Part shown: positions 28,410-37,091 of the stretch, in pieces
How positions within the stretch are numbered: the stretch's first letter is position 1
Layout of the letters: the number at the start of each line of letters is the position of its first letter
NCBI RefSeq assembly: GCF_963662755.1
Contig: NZ_OY759725.1
Location: 1,377,781-1,441,780 of the forward strand
DNA length: 64,000 bases
Source: an uncultured Sulfurimonas sp.
Lineage (GTDB): Bacteria > Campylobacterota > Campylobacteria > Campylobacterales > Sulfurimonadaceae
Reading direction: 5' to 3'
The notes under the pieces: model-generated
What the model was told of the DNA's origin: nothing
Database searches by the model: none
The model's input: only the letters and a program-made list of their open reading frames with translations
Translations under genes and position numbers: made by a program

Positions 28410-29522
28410 ATGCCAATGCTTTTGTCCTCTTTTTATTTTTTTTATTTTGCTATTATTGGTGTCTATATAATCTTTATGCCTAAAGTTCTCACTATGCTAG
28501 GTTATTGTGCTAGTGATATAGGTATTATCTTTGCAGCTGGTCCTTTAGTTAGGTTTATACTTCCTTTTGCTTTTACTAGAGGTTTAAAACTCGATGTAAA
28601 AAGTTTTAATATTGCCATAGTTATTATGCTCTTTAGCTCTTTTTCATTTTTCTTTTCGGTTGATAGTTTTTACAAGCTTTTGTTTTCAAATATTGGTCTT
28701 GGCATCGGACTTAGCATAATTCTTCCTTATATAGAAGTGATTTCATTAAAAACCATTGGTAAAGAGAGATATGGAAAGATTAGACTTTTTGGTTCAGTTG
28801 GTTTTGTTGTTGTTGCCTTGGTTTTAGTGAAATTTTTAAGTAGTCCATATATAGCTTTAAATTATCTTTTGATATTTACTTCATTAACAGCTATTGTGGC
28901 TTTTTTAATTACTAAAAATGCAGATGCAATCACTAAACAAACTCAAGAGATAGACAACGATATTAAGCTTTTGTCTGATTGGAAGTTGTGGGTAGGTTTA
29001 ACTTTGATGCAAGTTAGTTTTGGAGCTTTTTACAACTTTTTTACAATCTATGAAACTGACTATGGCGTAAGTATGGACACAACTATATATCTTTGGAGCT
29101 TTGGAGTCTTGGCGGAAATAGTTATGCTTTTTTCTCAAGGTAAATTACTTCGTAAAAATCTACTCTTAATTCTTCAAATAACGACCTTTGCAACTTCTAT
29201 AAGATGGTTTTTACTCTTTGCATTTCCTCAAAACCTTACAATACTCTTTTTCTCTCAAACGCTTCATGCACTTAGTTTTGCTCTATTTCACTCAGCGGCT
29301 ATTAGTTACTTGTTTTATCTTTATAAACATCAATCTTTAGCTCAGCAGTTTTTCTCAGGTATAACTTATGGTCTTGGTGGTTTTATAGGGGCTCTTTATG
29401 CGGGGTATATATATGAAATATTTCCAAGATACCTCTTTTTAAGTGCGGCTTTTATCGCACTTATGGCATCTTGGTTTTTATATCTTTGGTCTCAAAAGTC
29501 AAAAACGAAAGTTGTTGTTTGA
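28410..29522 (+). CDS. MFS transporter (HcaT/nucleoside-symporter-like)
   Basis: A 370-residue, very hydrophobic protein with about 12 predicted spans. It has the short-loop style of the MFS_1-like/HcaT group (LSSFYFFYFAIIGVYIIFMP at the start; TIGKERYGKIRLFGSVGFVV in the first half; SYLFYLYKHQSLAQQFFSGI late). Members include 3-phenylpropionate and nucleoside carriers, but substrate cannot be told from sequence. It is a single gene. Its last 31 bp overlap the end of the oppositely oriented DUF481 gene, so no room remains for a separate terminator. Confidence 0.8.
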   Translation: MPMLLSSFYFFYFAIIGVYIIFMPKVLTMLGYCASDIGIIFAAGPLVRFILPFAFTRGLKLDVKSFNIAIVIMLFSSFSFFFSVDSFYKLLFSNIGLGIGLSIILPYIEVISLKTIGKERYGKIRLFGSVGFVVVALVLVKFLSSPYIALNYLLIFTSLTAIVAFLITKNADAITKQTQEIDNDIKLLSDWKLWVGLTLMQVSFGAFYNFFTIYETDYGVSMDTTIYLWSFGVLAEIVMLFSQGKLLRKNLLLILQITTFATSIRWFLLFAFPQNLTILFFSQTLHALSFALFHSAAISYLFYLYKHQSLAQQFFSGITYGLGGFIGALYAGYIYEIFPRYLFLSAAFIALMASWFLYLWSQKSKTKVVV

Positions 29523-30247
29523 GTAAAGTCATCTCTTTTAACGCCTGATGGTGGTAAACTATCATCATTCCATATGACATTAAATTTTAAAAACAATTTT
29601 TTCAATACATGAATTTTTAATTCAAGTTGATTTGATATTGAATGGTCTGAAAAAGCGTCTACTTTTGGTTGATAGTAAAAAACATACGAAAAAGAAGACA
29701 TATCAGAAATATTTACTTTATAAGCAAGATATGAGTTTAATCTAAAGTTGTTTTCTTCAGGATCTTTTTTATGATCTTTATACTCAATACCTTCATAAAA
29801 TCCGCCTAAGCCAATAAAACCTTTACCACTATCAGCAGAGTTAAATATTCTATATCTTAATCCACCACCACCTAAAACTCTACTGTTGATTTGTCTAAAC
29901 TCATCACTTTCAAGTTGCGCAAAAAATTCATATCTCAAGTTTTCATCTTGAGTTAGTGAGTGAATATATCTTAGATGTGAGAAGTTCTTATTTGTATCTT
30001 TTACATAGTTTGACTCTCCATATTCACTAGAGAACTCACCCCAAATTACATAGCTTTCATTGTTGTCATAATTTACTCTTGCAGAAGCCTTGTAGTTATC
30101 TTTTTCTGTATTTCCTCTTTTTGTTTCAAGACCTACTTCTATTTTCCCAGATATTCCTGGTTTTTCACCTAGTTCTACCGGAGTTATAGATATAAGTGCA
30201 AAAAGATACTGAGTTGATAACAGAGCAATAATTAAAAGTTTTTTCAT
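29492..30247 (-). CDS. DUF481 outer-membrane/periplasmic beta-barrel protein
   Basis: A 251-residue protein with a signal peptide (MKKLLIIALLSTQYLFALIS) and repeated amphipathic strands ending in aromatic VFDF, as for small outer-membrane barrels. The pattern GKIEVGLETKRGNTEKDNYKASARVNY is typical of DUF481 (YdiY-like) proteins, whose function is not established. It lies 16 bp downstream of a second DUF481 gene and was probably formed by an old duplication. It may share a transcript with the MscS gene upstream. Confidence 0.7.
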   Translation of the reverse strand: MKKLLIIALLSTQYLFALISITPVELGEKPGISGKIEVGLETKRGNTEKDNYKASARVNYDNNESYVIWGEFSSEYGESNYVKDTNKNFSHLRYIHSLTQDENLRYEFFAQLESDEFRQINSRVLGGGGLRYRIFNSADSGKGFIGLGGFYEGIEYKDHKKDPEENNFRLNSYLAYKVNISDMSSFSYVFYYQPKVDAFSDHSISNQLELKIHVLKKLFLKFNVIWNDDSLPPSGVKRDDFTQTTTFVFDF

Positions 30248-30263
30248 TTTTAAGCCTTAGTTT

Positions 30264-31145
30264 TTAATAATCTATTATCAAGTTAGCAGTAAAAGTTCTA
30301 TCTGCCGTCTCTTTAGCTGATGGAGGAGAGTTTACATAGTCAACTTTATAACTAATACCAGCAGAGAATGTAGAGTTTATTTTACTTGAAAATGCTGTTT
30401 TTGATGTTACAAAATAGATAGTAGAGTCATTGAATCTAGCTCTAAATGAGAGATCTTGGTTGAACTTTAGATTATCCAAGATTTGCCATGCGTAAACACC
30501 TTTAACTCTGTAAGAGCCGTAGTTGTCTAGTGGTCCATAAGTTGTAGATGCTGTAGCTATGTTGTCAGGATTTGGATAATCTATGACATTTCCAGCTGCA
30601 TCATAGTTTGTATCTTCTTCATCATCTTGGGAGTAGAGAATACTTCCATCTACAGTTAGGTTGTGTTTTTTATTTTTTAGGACTAGGTATTTAAGACCAG
30701 GACCGGTATAAGCTTGATAATCAAAACCAGAAAATTTATCTTTTTTGAAACCAACTAAATAAGTAGCTGATAATCTATCTGAGAGTGAGTAAGCATACTC
30801 TAGCTCTGTAGCATATTTATTTTTAGTTTCATTTTTGTTATCTAGTGCGTATTGAGCATCAAATAAAAATTTTACAAGATGCTTACCCCATCCTTTTTTT
30901 GCTTCTAAATCTAGGTTGAAAGTCTCAGTTTGAGTATTACCTTGAGTTTGAATAAAACCTAACTCTGTATGAGTTACTAGGTTTTCATTTGGTGGAAGCT
31001 GAGCTTCTAGTTTTTTGATTTTCTCAGCTAATGCTTTTGCATCTGCCTTACTTTGTGCTATCTCTTTTTTTAGTTGCTCTTGCGCTACATCAGATGCCAT
31101 AAGCAAAGAACTTGCTACTACTACACTTAATACTATTTTTTTCAA
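30264..31145 (-). CDS. DUF481 beta-barrel protein with N-terminal coiled coil
   Basis: A 293-residue exported protein. Signal peptide MKKIVLSVVVASSLLMASDV is followed by a short charged coiled coil (EIAQSKADAKALAEKIKKLE). A barrel-like domain follows with THTELGFIQTQGNTQTETFN-type strands (DUF481) and the ending TFTANLIIDY. It differs from its downstream neighbour by the coiled coil, which could contact peptidoglycan or form a trimer. The start lies 2 bp after the MscS stop, so the MscS gene and both DUF481 genes form one operon, hinting at an envelope-stress or osmotic role. Confidence 0.7.
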   Translation of the reverse strand: MKKIVLSVVVASSLLMASDVAQEQLKKEIAQSKADAKALAEKIKKLEAQLPPNENLVTHTELGFIQTQGNTQTETFNLDLEAKKGWGKHLVKFLFDAQYALDNKNETKNKYATELEYAYSLSDRLSATYLVGFKKDKFSGFDYQAYTGPGLKYLVLKNKKHNLTVDGSILYSQDDEEDTNYDAAGNVIDYPNPDNIATASTTYGPLDNYGSYRVKGVYAWQILDNLKFNQDLSFRARFNDSTIYFVTSKTAFSSKINSTFSAGISYKVDYVNSPPSAKETADRTFTANLIIDY

Positions 31146-31147
31146 GT

Positions 31148-31966
31148 TTATCCTTCTATTTTGTTTGTGTGTATATCCATTTGTGGGTAAGGAATAGAGA
31201 TTCCTTTTTCATCAAATGTAAGTTTTACTTTTTCTAAAGTGTCGTGATGAACACTCCAATAATCCTCTGTTTTTGTCCATGCACGAAAAACAAAGTTTAC
31301 ACTAGAGTCTGCTAACTCGCTAACTGCTACAAATGGTGCAGGTTCACTAAGTATTCTCTCATCATCTAACATGATTTGCATCAATGTCTCTTTTGCAAGT
31401 TTCAAATCATCATCATAGCCGATGCCAAAAGTATGACTAACACGGCGAGTAGCTTTTTTAGAGTAGTTAGTTATGTTTGATTTTATGATGGATGAGTTTG
31501 GAACTATGATAGTTCTGTTATCAACCGGAGATATGATAGTAGAGAAAAGATTTATATCCTCAACTGTTCCTGAAGCTCCACCAGCTTCTATAAAGTCGCC
31601 AACTTTAAAGGGGCGAAAGATGATGATAAGAACCGCAGCACCAATATTTGCTAATGAATCTTTAAGTGCCAAACCTATTGCAAGTGAAGCTGCACCAAAT
31701 ACTGCTAAAAATGAAGTTGTGTTTATTCCTAAAGTGTTTAGAGCTGCTAAAATAACAACTATAAGCAGTACAAAGTAGATTAAACTCTCAGCAAACTCAA
31801 CTAAAGTTTGATCAACTTTTGCTTTTTCCATAAGCTTCTTACTAAGCTTAGTAAGTTTCTTTATAGCCCACTTACCAACAAAAAATATTAGTAAGGAAGC
31901 TATTATTTTTAAGCCGTATTGACTAGCGTATAAAAAAGTCATGTCTGTATATTTAGATATATCCAT
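31148..31966 (-). CDS. mscS: Small-conductance mechanosensitive channel (MscS family)
   Basis: A 272-residue channel with three N-terminal spans. The pore-lining TM3 region is AVFGAASLAIGLALKDSLAN, rich in small residues. The beta domain follows (RPFKVGDFIEAGGASGTVED INLFSTII in two blocks, then DNRTIIVPNSSIIKSNITNY). Size and motifs match E. coli MscS (286). It releases solutes on hypo-osmotic shock. It heads an operon with two DUF481 outer-membrane proteins. Confidence 0.92.
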   Translation of the reverse strand: MDISKYTDMTFLYASQYGLKIIASLLIFFVGKWAIKKLTKLSKKLMEKAKVDQTLVEFAESLIYFVLLIVVILAALNTLGINTTSFLAVFGAASLAIGLALKDSLANIGAAVLIIIFRPFKVGDFIEAGGASGTVEDINLFSTIISPVDNRTIIVPNSSIIKSNITNYSKKATRRVSHTFGIGYDDDLKLAKETLMQIMLDDERILSEPAPFVAVSELADSSVNFVFRAWTKTEDYWSVHHDTLEKVKLTFDEKGISIPYPQMDIHTNKIEG

Positions 31967-32013
31967 TATTTACCCATTTTTAAAAAAATTTCGCAATTAT
32001 AGCCAAATGTACT

Positions 32014-32331
32014 TTAGTCTTTTATTTGTTCAATTGTGTTAGAGATGAAGTGATAGGTATCTATATATGGAGAGTCTATTTTGTATAATAGCGGTTTGTA
32101 TTTAAGATAATTTTTCCAAACCTTTTGACTAGCTTCTTTTCTTCCTTTTATGCTTAGCTCAAAACTAACAGATGCATTTATAAAACCTTTTAAAAGCCTC
32201 ATCTCATCATTGTCTTCAAAGCGTCTAGGAAACCAGATTTCTTCTAAGGCTTCATGTGCTTCATAGTATTTTTTTTGATTTAGACATATTAAAAAATCTT
32301 CTAAATGTTTTTTATGCTTTTTCTCATTCAT
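32014..32331 (-). CDS. DUF309 protein
   Basis: A 105-residue, all-helical protein with the DUF309 hallmark YYEAHEALEEIWFPRR and a following RLLKGFINASVSFELSIKGR. The function of the family is not established. ATG at 32331 (MNEKKHKK) is chosen over the in-frame TTG at 32343, because a GGA ribosome site lies 9 nt before it. It follows a rhodanese-like gene and is probably cotranscribed. Confidence 0.75.
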   Translation of the reverse strand: MNEKKHKKHLEDFLICLNQKKYYEAHEALEEIWFPRRFEDNDEMRLLKGFINASVSFELSIKGRKEASQKVWKNYLKYKPLLYKIDSPYIDTYHFISNTIEQIKD

Positions 32332-32343
32332 TATATATTCCAA

Positions 32344-32649
32344 TCAAAACAGCATCATGTTTTTTCGCCAATAACCACGACCACCTTTAAGTGAGATGCA
32401 GTGGTGTTTTGGAAATCTTTTTTTATACTCTTGAAGTCTATCAAGAGTAGCTTTTCCGCTGTCGCAGTAAAAAACAAAAACACTTCCATCAGGTTTTTTT
32501 TCAAGCTCAAAGGGATTGTAAACTACTGTTTTTGCTTTTTCTATGGGAGCTAAGATTGTATCAATGAGTAGAACTTCGATGCCTTGTTCTTCAAGAAGTT
32601 TTTTATTTTGCAAAAACTCTTTTTGAGTCCATTCGTTTGGGTATTGCAT
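32344..32649 (-). CDS. Rhodanese-like small protein
   Basis: A 101-residue cytoplasmic protein. VFVFYCDSGKATLDRLQEYK matches the active-site loop of single-domain rhodaneses (Cys of the CxSGxx loop, near residue 77). The C-terminal HCISLKGGRGYWRKN matches the usual LxGGxxxW ending. It would carry a persulfide on Cys if active; sulfur metabolism fits the inferred lifestyle. The N-terminal half is divergent, so the assignment rests on the loop and C-terminus. It sits 2 bp after a beta-barrel gene and just before DUF309. Confidence 0.6.
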   Translation of the reverse strand: MQYPNEWTQKEFLQNKKLLEEQGIEVLLIDTILAPIEKAKTVVYNPFELEKKPDGSVFVFYCDSGKATLDRLQEYKKRFPKHHCISLKGGRGYWRKNMMLF

Positions 32650-32651
32650 CT

Positions 32652-33497
32652 TTAAAACTTATAGTTTGCAATTAATCGAAGTGCATTTACTTCTACATTT
32701 GTATTGTTGTTTGGTAGTTCAGTTGCTCTTTGATAAATATACTGAAAACGCAATACAAAATCTGAGATGCTTTTTCCAGCACCAACTGCATAAGTTCTAT
32801 CAAACTCCATAGCATGATGTTGAGTTTTAAATCCATCATTCATAATAGCGAATGCTCGTTTTCCGAAATAAGCTCCCATACCAAAATGGTAAGTTTCATA
32901 ATGAGCGTGAAGTTTTAATCCACTTGTTAAGTAAGAATCTGCTGCATTTTTAGTAAAAGTGTTTAAGTTCTCTTCATCTATTGTTATATATTTTGTTATT
33001 GAGCTAAATTTTAATTTTAATTTATTTATTTCGGATTTAAAATCAATTTTTAAATCACTTTGGTAAACATTAAAATCTTCATAATCAGTATAAAACTGAG
33101 TAAAGTTTGTAGATAGTTTTTTGTTGAAATTGTAGCTTAAACCAACTCCATATGTCTTTCCATTGTCCGTAATGGCAATGTTATCATCAATAATATTAAT
33201 ATAGTTGAAATTTACTTGGAACTTATCATTGAAACTATATCCATATCTCAAAAAAAGTTTTTCTAAATTTAAATTTTTATCAAGTGGTGGTTGCTTTGTA
33301 TTTGTTGTAGCGTACTCATAAGCAGCTTTGTATTCTGAGTTATCTATGTGAACATCAGCGCCTATGCCATAAACCACCCCATCTTTTTTCTGTAGAGATG
33401 AAGTAAAAGTTTTGTTCTCATAGTATGTTGAGATGCTAGAGTGAATGGTCTGTGCAAATAAGTATGTGCTTATGATTAGTAGTAAAATATATTTCAT
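32652..33497 (-). CDS. Outer-membrane beta-barrel protein at the metal-uptake locus
   Basis: A 281-residue exported protein. It has a short signal peptide (MKYILLLIISTYLFAQTI) and about 12 alternating strands (YKAAYEYATTNTKQ; FQVNFNYINIIDDN; DFVLRFQYIYQRATE), and ends in RLIANYKF with the C-terminal Phe typical of barrels. I recognise no family. It overlaps the permease gene upstream by 4 bp, so it belongs to the metal-uptake operon and may be an outer-membrane channel for the same metal. Confidence 0.65.
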   Translation of the reverse strand: MKYILLLIISTYLFAQTIHSSISTYYENKTFTSSLQKKDGVVYGIGADVHIDNSEYKAAYEYATTNTKQPPLDKNLNLEKLFLRYGYSFNDKFQVNFNYINIIDDNIAITDNGKTYGVGLSYNFNKKLSTNFTQFYTDYEDFNVYQSDLKIDFKSEINKLKLKFSSITKYITIDEENLNTFTKNAADSYLTSGLKLHAHYETYHFGMGAYFGKRAFAIMNDGFKTQHHAMEFDRTYAVGAGKSISDFVLRFQYIYQRATELPNNNTNVEVNALRLIANYKF

Positions 33498-34243
33498 GCT
33501 TGCCTTTTTATTTTAGATGTAAATAATACTATAATTGAACTCATAAGAGCGCCTAAAAATACAATAGTGTATCCTGTTGGAAGATCAAAATAGTAAGAAA
33601 GTATAATAGCACTTATACTAAAAAACCATCCAAAAATAAAACTACTTAAAAGAGTTTTGTTAAGTCTAAGAGAAGTCGATACTAAAGCTGGAGCTATCAA
33701 TAGTACAAAAACCACTAAAACACCAGCTAGATGCACGGATGATGTAACCGTTAGAGCTAACAAAGAAAAAAACAAAAGCTCTTTTAAAAAGCCTGTAACT
33801 CTGGGATATACTTTATATAAAATAAGAGCTATACCTGCGTAGATAAAAGCACTTTTAATAACTTCATCCGCAGGAGTAAAAAGAATATCACTCGCTAGAA
33901 GTGACTTAAAATGCTCCATTCCCTCAGCAGAGTGAGATAAAACCATCATAATCCCACTAGCACCTAAGACATATAAAAGCCCTATAAATGCTTCTAGTTT
34001 TATCTCTCTTTGAGATGCTATAGCTATCAAAAGAGCACTCAAAAGAGCAAAAGCAAGTGTTAGCGCATAAAAATACTCAGCGTGAAAATATCCTAAACTT
34101 ATGGCAGAACCAAGAGCTGCAAACTGAGCAATTGCCAAGTCCGTAAATATGATGCCTTTTTTTAGTATGCGCAAACCAAACCATGAGTGAAGCATAACAA
34201 GAATGATAACTAAGGCTATAGGAACAAGTAAAATATCTGTCAT
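33494..34243 (-). CDS. Zinc/manganese-type ABC transporter permease
   Basis: A 249-residue ABC-3 family permease with about 7-8 spans (LRILKKGIIFTDLAIAQFAA; GILLAGVLVVF-like segment AGVLVVFVLLIAPALVSTSL). It would form the inner-membrane pore for Zn, Mn or Fe with the binding protein encoded by the overlapping upstream gene. The LNKTLLSSFIFGWFFSI region would contact an ATPase. No ATPase gene is present anywhere in this cluster, which is unusual. Metal is assigned only to the ZnuB/MntB group level. Confidence 0.85.
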   Translation of the reverse strand: MTDILLVPIALVIILVMLHSWFGLRILKKGIIFTDLAIAQFAALGSAISLGYFHAEYFYALTLAFALLSALLIAIASQREIKLEAFIGLLYVLGASGIMMVLSHSAEGMEHFKSLLASDILFTPADEVIKSAFIYAGIALILYKVYPRVTGFLKELLFFSLLALTVTSSVHLAGVLVVFVLLIAPALVSTSLRLNKTLLSSFIFGWFFSISAIILSYYFDLPTGYTIVFLGALMSSIIVLFTSKIKRQA

Positions 34244-35118
34244 TTAATAGCACTTGTTAGATACTCAAAAAGTGAGCTTAAATCTTCAATACTCTCTAAT
34301 GCACCGATATCGTGAGGCATTAAAATTATTTTTATACCAGTTTTATCTTTGATGTACTCAGCTGTTTTTGTAGAGTGATAAACGTCATGCAAGATGCAAC
34401 ATGGTTTTTGCTCTTTTATGAGCTTTATGGTTTTTATGATGTGTCTTGATGATGGTGGGATGCCTGGAAGTGGCTCTATAGTACCAACATTTACAAGTCC
34501 ATAAGCTTGATTAAAATAAGCTAGATTGTTATGAAACTGTATAACTTTTAGACCTCTTTTAGACCCCATTTTTTCTTGCCAGATGCTCATTTTCTCTTGC
34601 CAAGTATCAGAGAAGTTTTTATAATTATTTTTATAAATATCAGTATGTTCACTGTCTATTGAAATAAGAAACTCTTCAATAGTTTTTGCTAAAACTAAAA
34701 TATTTTGAGGGTCAAGATGAAAGTGAGGGTTTCCATCTGGATGCACATCCCCACCAGCACGGTCAACATTAGCAGGTTTATGTATAAGATGCATATGATG
34801 AGAAAGATTTAAAAAAGTACTAGCTCCAACTTGTGTTTTAGGGTTAGATGCTCTGTTTAGAAGTGGAGGTAACCAACCAATCTCTAGTTGTCCTCCATTC
34901 ATTATAAGTGCATCTGCATTTCTTACTTTTGATATAAGAGAAGGACGAGGAACAACAAAGTGCGGATCCCAGTTTCCTTTTGCTAATACAACAGTATTTA
35001 TATGCTCACCACCGATGCTTTTTGTAATAGCACCGATGTAAGGGTAACTAACAGCTATGTTCATGTGAGCAAAAAGTGTTAGTGGTAAAAGTAGTAATAG
35101 TAAAAATTTATTTTTCAT
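34240..35118 (-). CDS. Zinc/manganese-type ABC transporter binding protein
   Basis: A 292-residue periplasmic binding protein of the ZnuA/cluster 9 family with signal peptide MKNKFLLLLLLPLTLFAHM. Likely metal ligands are the His in WDPHFVVPRP, the His residues in GNPHFHLDPQN, QFHNNLAYF and MPHDIGALES. The long His-rich loop of E. coli ZnuA is absent, although HMHLIHK and DVHPDGNPHFH add His. It overlaps the permease gene by 4 bp and follows an outer-membrane protein gene by 11 bp, so outer- and inner-membrane steps are encoded together. Confidence 0.88.
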   Translation of the reverse strand: MKNKFLLLLLLPLTLFAHMNIAVSYPYIGAITKSIGGEHINTVVLAKGNWDPHFVVPRPSLISKVRNADALIMNGGQLEIGWLPPLLNRASNPKTQVGASTFLNLSHHMHLIHKPANVDRAGGDVHPDGNPHFHLDPQNILVLAKTIEEFLISIDSEHTDIYKNNYKNFSDTWQEKMSIWQEKMGSKRGLKVIQFHNNLAYFNQAYGLVNVGTIEPLPGIPPSSRHIIKTIKLIKEQKPCCILHDVYHSTKTAEYIKDKTGIKIILMPHDIGALESIEDLSSLFEYLTSAIK

Positions 35119-35129
35119 ATTGTTAAGCC

Positions 35130-36422
35130 TTAAAAGCTGTGAGCGGCATGTGCTCCAATAGAGATATTTACTTGAAATATAACAGTATCTATATGTTGTT
35201 GTACATCTGCTCCTGCTACTTCTTTATAAAGTGCATTATTGCGATTGTATTGTAGTCTAAAACGTGCAAACTCACTTGTTGAGTATTCTAACATTGCAGA
35301 ATACTTGTCCATATCAGTTGGTTTATTTTGATCGCTACCATCTACTTCAACATCGTTTTGATAGATAGTATCATATCTAACACCTGTTTTCCAACTTTTA
35401 TCGTGAGCATAGATAAGTTGAGAATATAAACCAGCTTGTTTTTTTGTAACATTAGGAGTTACAAATGTTCCAGCTCCGTTGTTTGCATACTGAGTCCCAT
35501 CCATATCACGCATCATCCACTCACTTTGCCACTTTAAAGAGCTGTATGAATCAAAGTTATGTTTTATAACTAAATCAGCGCCATATATTTTAGAATCAGC
35601 ACAATATGCGTGAGGACTGTCATCAGAAGTGTGATCTATTCTTGATTTTCCTTGCGCATAAGATAAACCACCTAAGATAGTAGTATCTCCAATATCAAAA
35701 GATGTTTTAGCATAAGCAACAAAAAGAGATGGTGCATCAGCAGCTTCGGCTTCAGCTGGATTTGCAGCTGCATTAATCGTAGTTAAATCAATTTCGCCAT
35801 TTCCAAACATCTGTTCATTTTCACCCTGAAGAATTTCTGCACCTACCATAAGGTAAGTATCAGTTGGAGCAGTCCACTGAAGTTGAGCACCTTTTTCGTT
35901 AATACCATGCATTCCTAAAAATGATTCATAAACTAATGGCATATCTGAAAAATCCCAATAGTGGTGGTGTTGTTCATTTAAGTAACCAAAGTTTGAGTTA
36001 AATTTTCCACCTTTTACTCTTGCACCATAGCCAAGAGCTGTACTTGTGAAGTAAAGTTCTTCTATCTCAACACCATTTTCACTAAAGTGAAATACACCAT
36101 CCATTGTAAAAAATGGATCTACTGAACTTGAAAGTACAAGCTCTGCATAGTTTAAGTTAAAGCCATTATTTGCATTGTAAGTTGCGTGTGATGAATCACC
36201 ATGATCATGTGAACCAAGTAAACCATGAGCTACTCCTGGCAGTTCAAGAGACTCTGTTTCATGGTCTTTTACGCTTCTATTTACATAAGACATATCCATG
36301 ACTAATGATATGTCAGGAATAAATTTTGACTGAGCAAAAGTTCTTTTTTCAACTGGAAGTACATCAGATGCACCAAAGGCGATTGTAGCACAAAGCGTGC
36401 TTGATAGTAATATTTTTTTCAT
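35130..36422 (-). CDS. Outer-membrane beta-barrel protein, putative metal porin
   Basis: A 430-residue exported barrel (signal MKKILLSSTLCATIAFGAS), ending IFQVNISIGAHAAHSF. Its His-rich loop (GVAHGLLGSHDHGDSSHATY near residues 65-85) and EQHHHYWDFSD suggest metal contact. No TonB box or plug domain is visible, so diffusion through a porin is more likely than TonB-driven uptake. It precedes the ABC binding-protein gene by 11 bp on the same strand, consistent with entry of zinc or a related metal through the outer membrane. Confidence 0.7.
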   Translation of the reverse strand: MKKILLSSTLCATIAFGASDVLPVEKRTFAQSKFIPDISLVMDMSYVNRSVKDHETESLELPGVAHGLLGSHDHGDSSHATYNANNGFNLNYAELVLSSSVDPFFTMDGVFHFSENGVEIEELYFTSTALGYGARVKGGKFNSNFGYLNEQHHHYWDFSDMPLVYESFLGMHGINEKGAQLQWTAPTDTYLMVGAEILQGENEQMFGNGEIDLTTINAAANPAEAEAADAPSLFVAYAKTSFDIGDTTILGGLSYAQGKSRIDHTSDDSPHAYCADSKIYGADLVIKHNFDSYSSLKWQSEWMMRDMDGTQYANNGAGTFVTPNVTKKQAGLYSQLIYAHDKSWKTGVRYDTIYQNDVEVDGSDQNKPTDMDKYSAMLEYSTSEFARFRLQYNRNNALYKEVAGADVQQHIDTVIFQVNISIGAHAAHSF

Positions 36423-36478
36423 TTATAATCCTAAAGAATATTTTTATATTTGTAATAGTTGTTTTTTATTTTGAGTGT

Positions 36479-36748
36479 TTAGGATTTAAGTGGAGGTGCG
36501 CGAGTTTGATAAGCGTGATCTTTTGTGTGTGTTTGGATAGCTAAGTGAGTTGAGTTTATCTCATCAAATCTAATAATTTCAACTTGAGTAAAATCATCGA
36601 TAATGTTTGCTGAAACAGAGTGGTGATCAACTATACAGATTTGGCAAGTAGAGTTATCCACACCATTGTGGATGTGTTCTATCTCGTGTAGCGCTAAAGC
36701 TGTAGTAGCAATTATAAATAATATTGATATAAAGACTCTTAGTTTCAT
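36479..36748 (-). CDS. Small exported Cys/His protein
   Basis: An 89-residue protein with a signal peptide (MKLRVFISILFIIATTALA) and candidate metal ligands HEIEHIHNG, a CQIC pair and DHHSV. It is reminiscent of DUF2946-type periplasmic proteins but I cannot assign it firmly. It lies 56 bp upstream of the His-rich porin gene on the same strand and is probably the first gene of the metal-uptake operon. A periplasmic metal chaperone is a reasonable guess. TAAGAT on the minus strand ends 7 nt before its ATG. Confidence 0.55.
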   Translation of the reverse strand: MKLRVFISILFIIATTALALHEIEHIHNGVDNSTCQICIVDHHSVSANIIDDFTQVEIIRFDEINSTHLAIQTHTKDHAYQTRAPPLKS

Positions 36749-36804
36749 AAACGGAATCTTAGCATATTTAATAGAATTTGAGAAAGAATATCACTTTTTT
36801 TTAT

Positions 36805-36830
36805 AGTTCCAACTCAGGAGAGATGGAACT
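36805..36830. repeat. Palindromic element, copy C (diverged)
   Basis: AGTTCCAACTC (36805-36815), loop AGGA and GAGATGGAACT (36820-36830) form a near-perfect palindrome with one mismatch. It matches the btuB-flanking palindromes in loop and outer arms. On the minus strand it is followed by A-rich DNA, not T, so it is not an intrinsic terminator for the ferredoxin-like gene. Confidence 0.6.
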
Positions 36831-36836
36831 AGATAG

Positions 36837-37034
36837 CTACTCTAACTCTTGGAGAGCTTTTTTTATAGCTAAAGGAAGAGGTAAATCTACTTTTTCACAA
36901 TCTTCTTCAAGACAACACTCACAAACAGTTCCAGCTTCAGTCTCTTCCATGATAGCTTCTATGTTGTCTCCATACTTTTTAACAGCTTCTTTTATTGCAT
37001 CATAATGCACATCATTACAGTCACATACTAACAT
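36837..37034 (-). CDS. BFD-like [2Fe-2S]-binding protein
   Basis: A 65-residue protein with the cysteine spacing of the bacterioferritin-associated ferredoxin/BFD-like domain. MLVCDCNDVHYDAIKEAVKK gives the CxC pair and TVCECCLEEDC the second set. Such domains bind a [2Fe-2S] cluster and act in iron release or as modules in larger enzymes. It has a strong AAAGGAG ribosome site before ATG at 37034. It is a single small gene between PEP synthase and the metal-uptake operon. It differs from true Bfd in its very acidic C-terminal half. Confidence 0.75.
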   Translation of the reverse strand: MLVCDCNDVHYDAIKEAVKKYGDNIEAIMEETEAGTVCECCLEEDCEKVDLPLPLAIKKALQELE

Positions 37035-37091
37035 AAGAACTCCTTTTTTAAGTATTTTACCTCTCTTGAACTTAGAGAAATTTTACTATTT

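Noticed and set aside
36778..37005. Plus-strand open frame over the BFD-like gene
   Set aside because: The minus-strand frame has the CxC...CxxC cluster pattern and a strong AAAGGAG ribosome site; the plus frame has neither.
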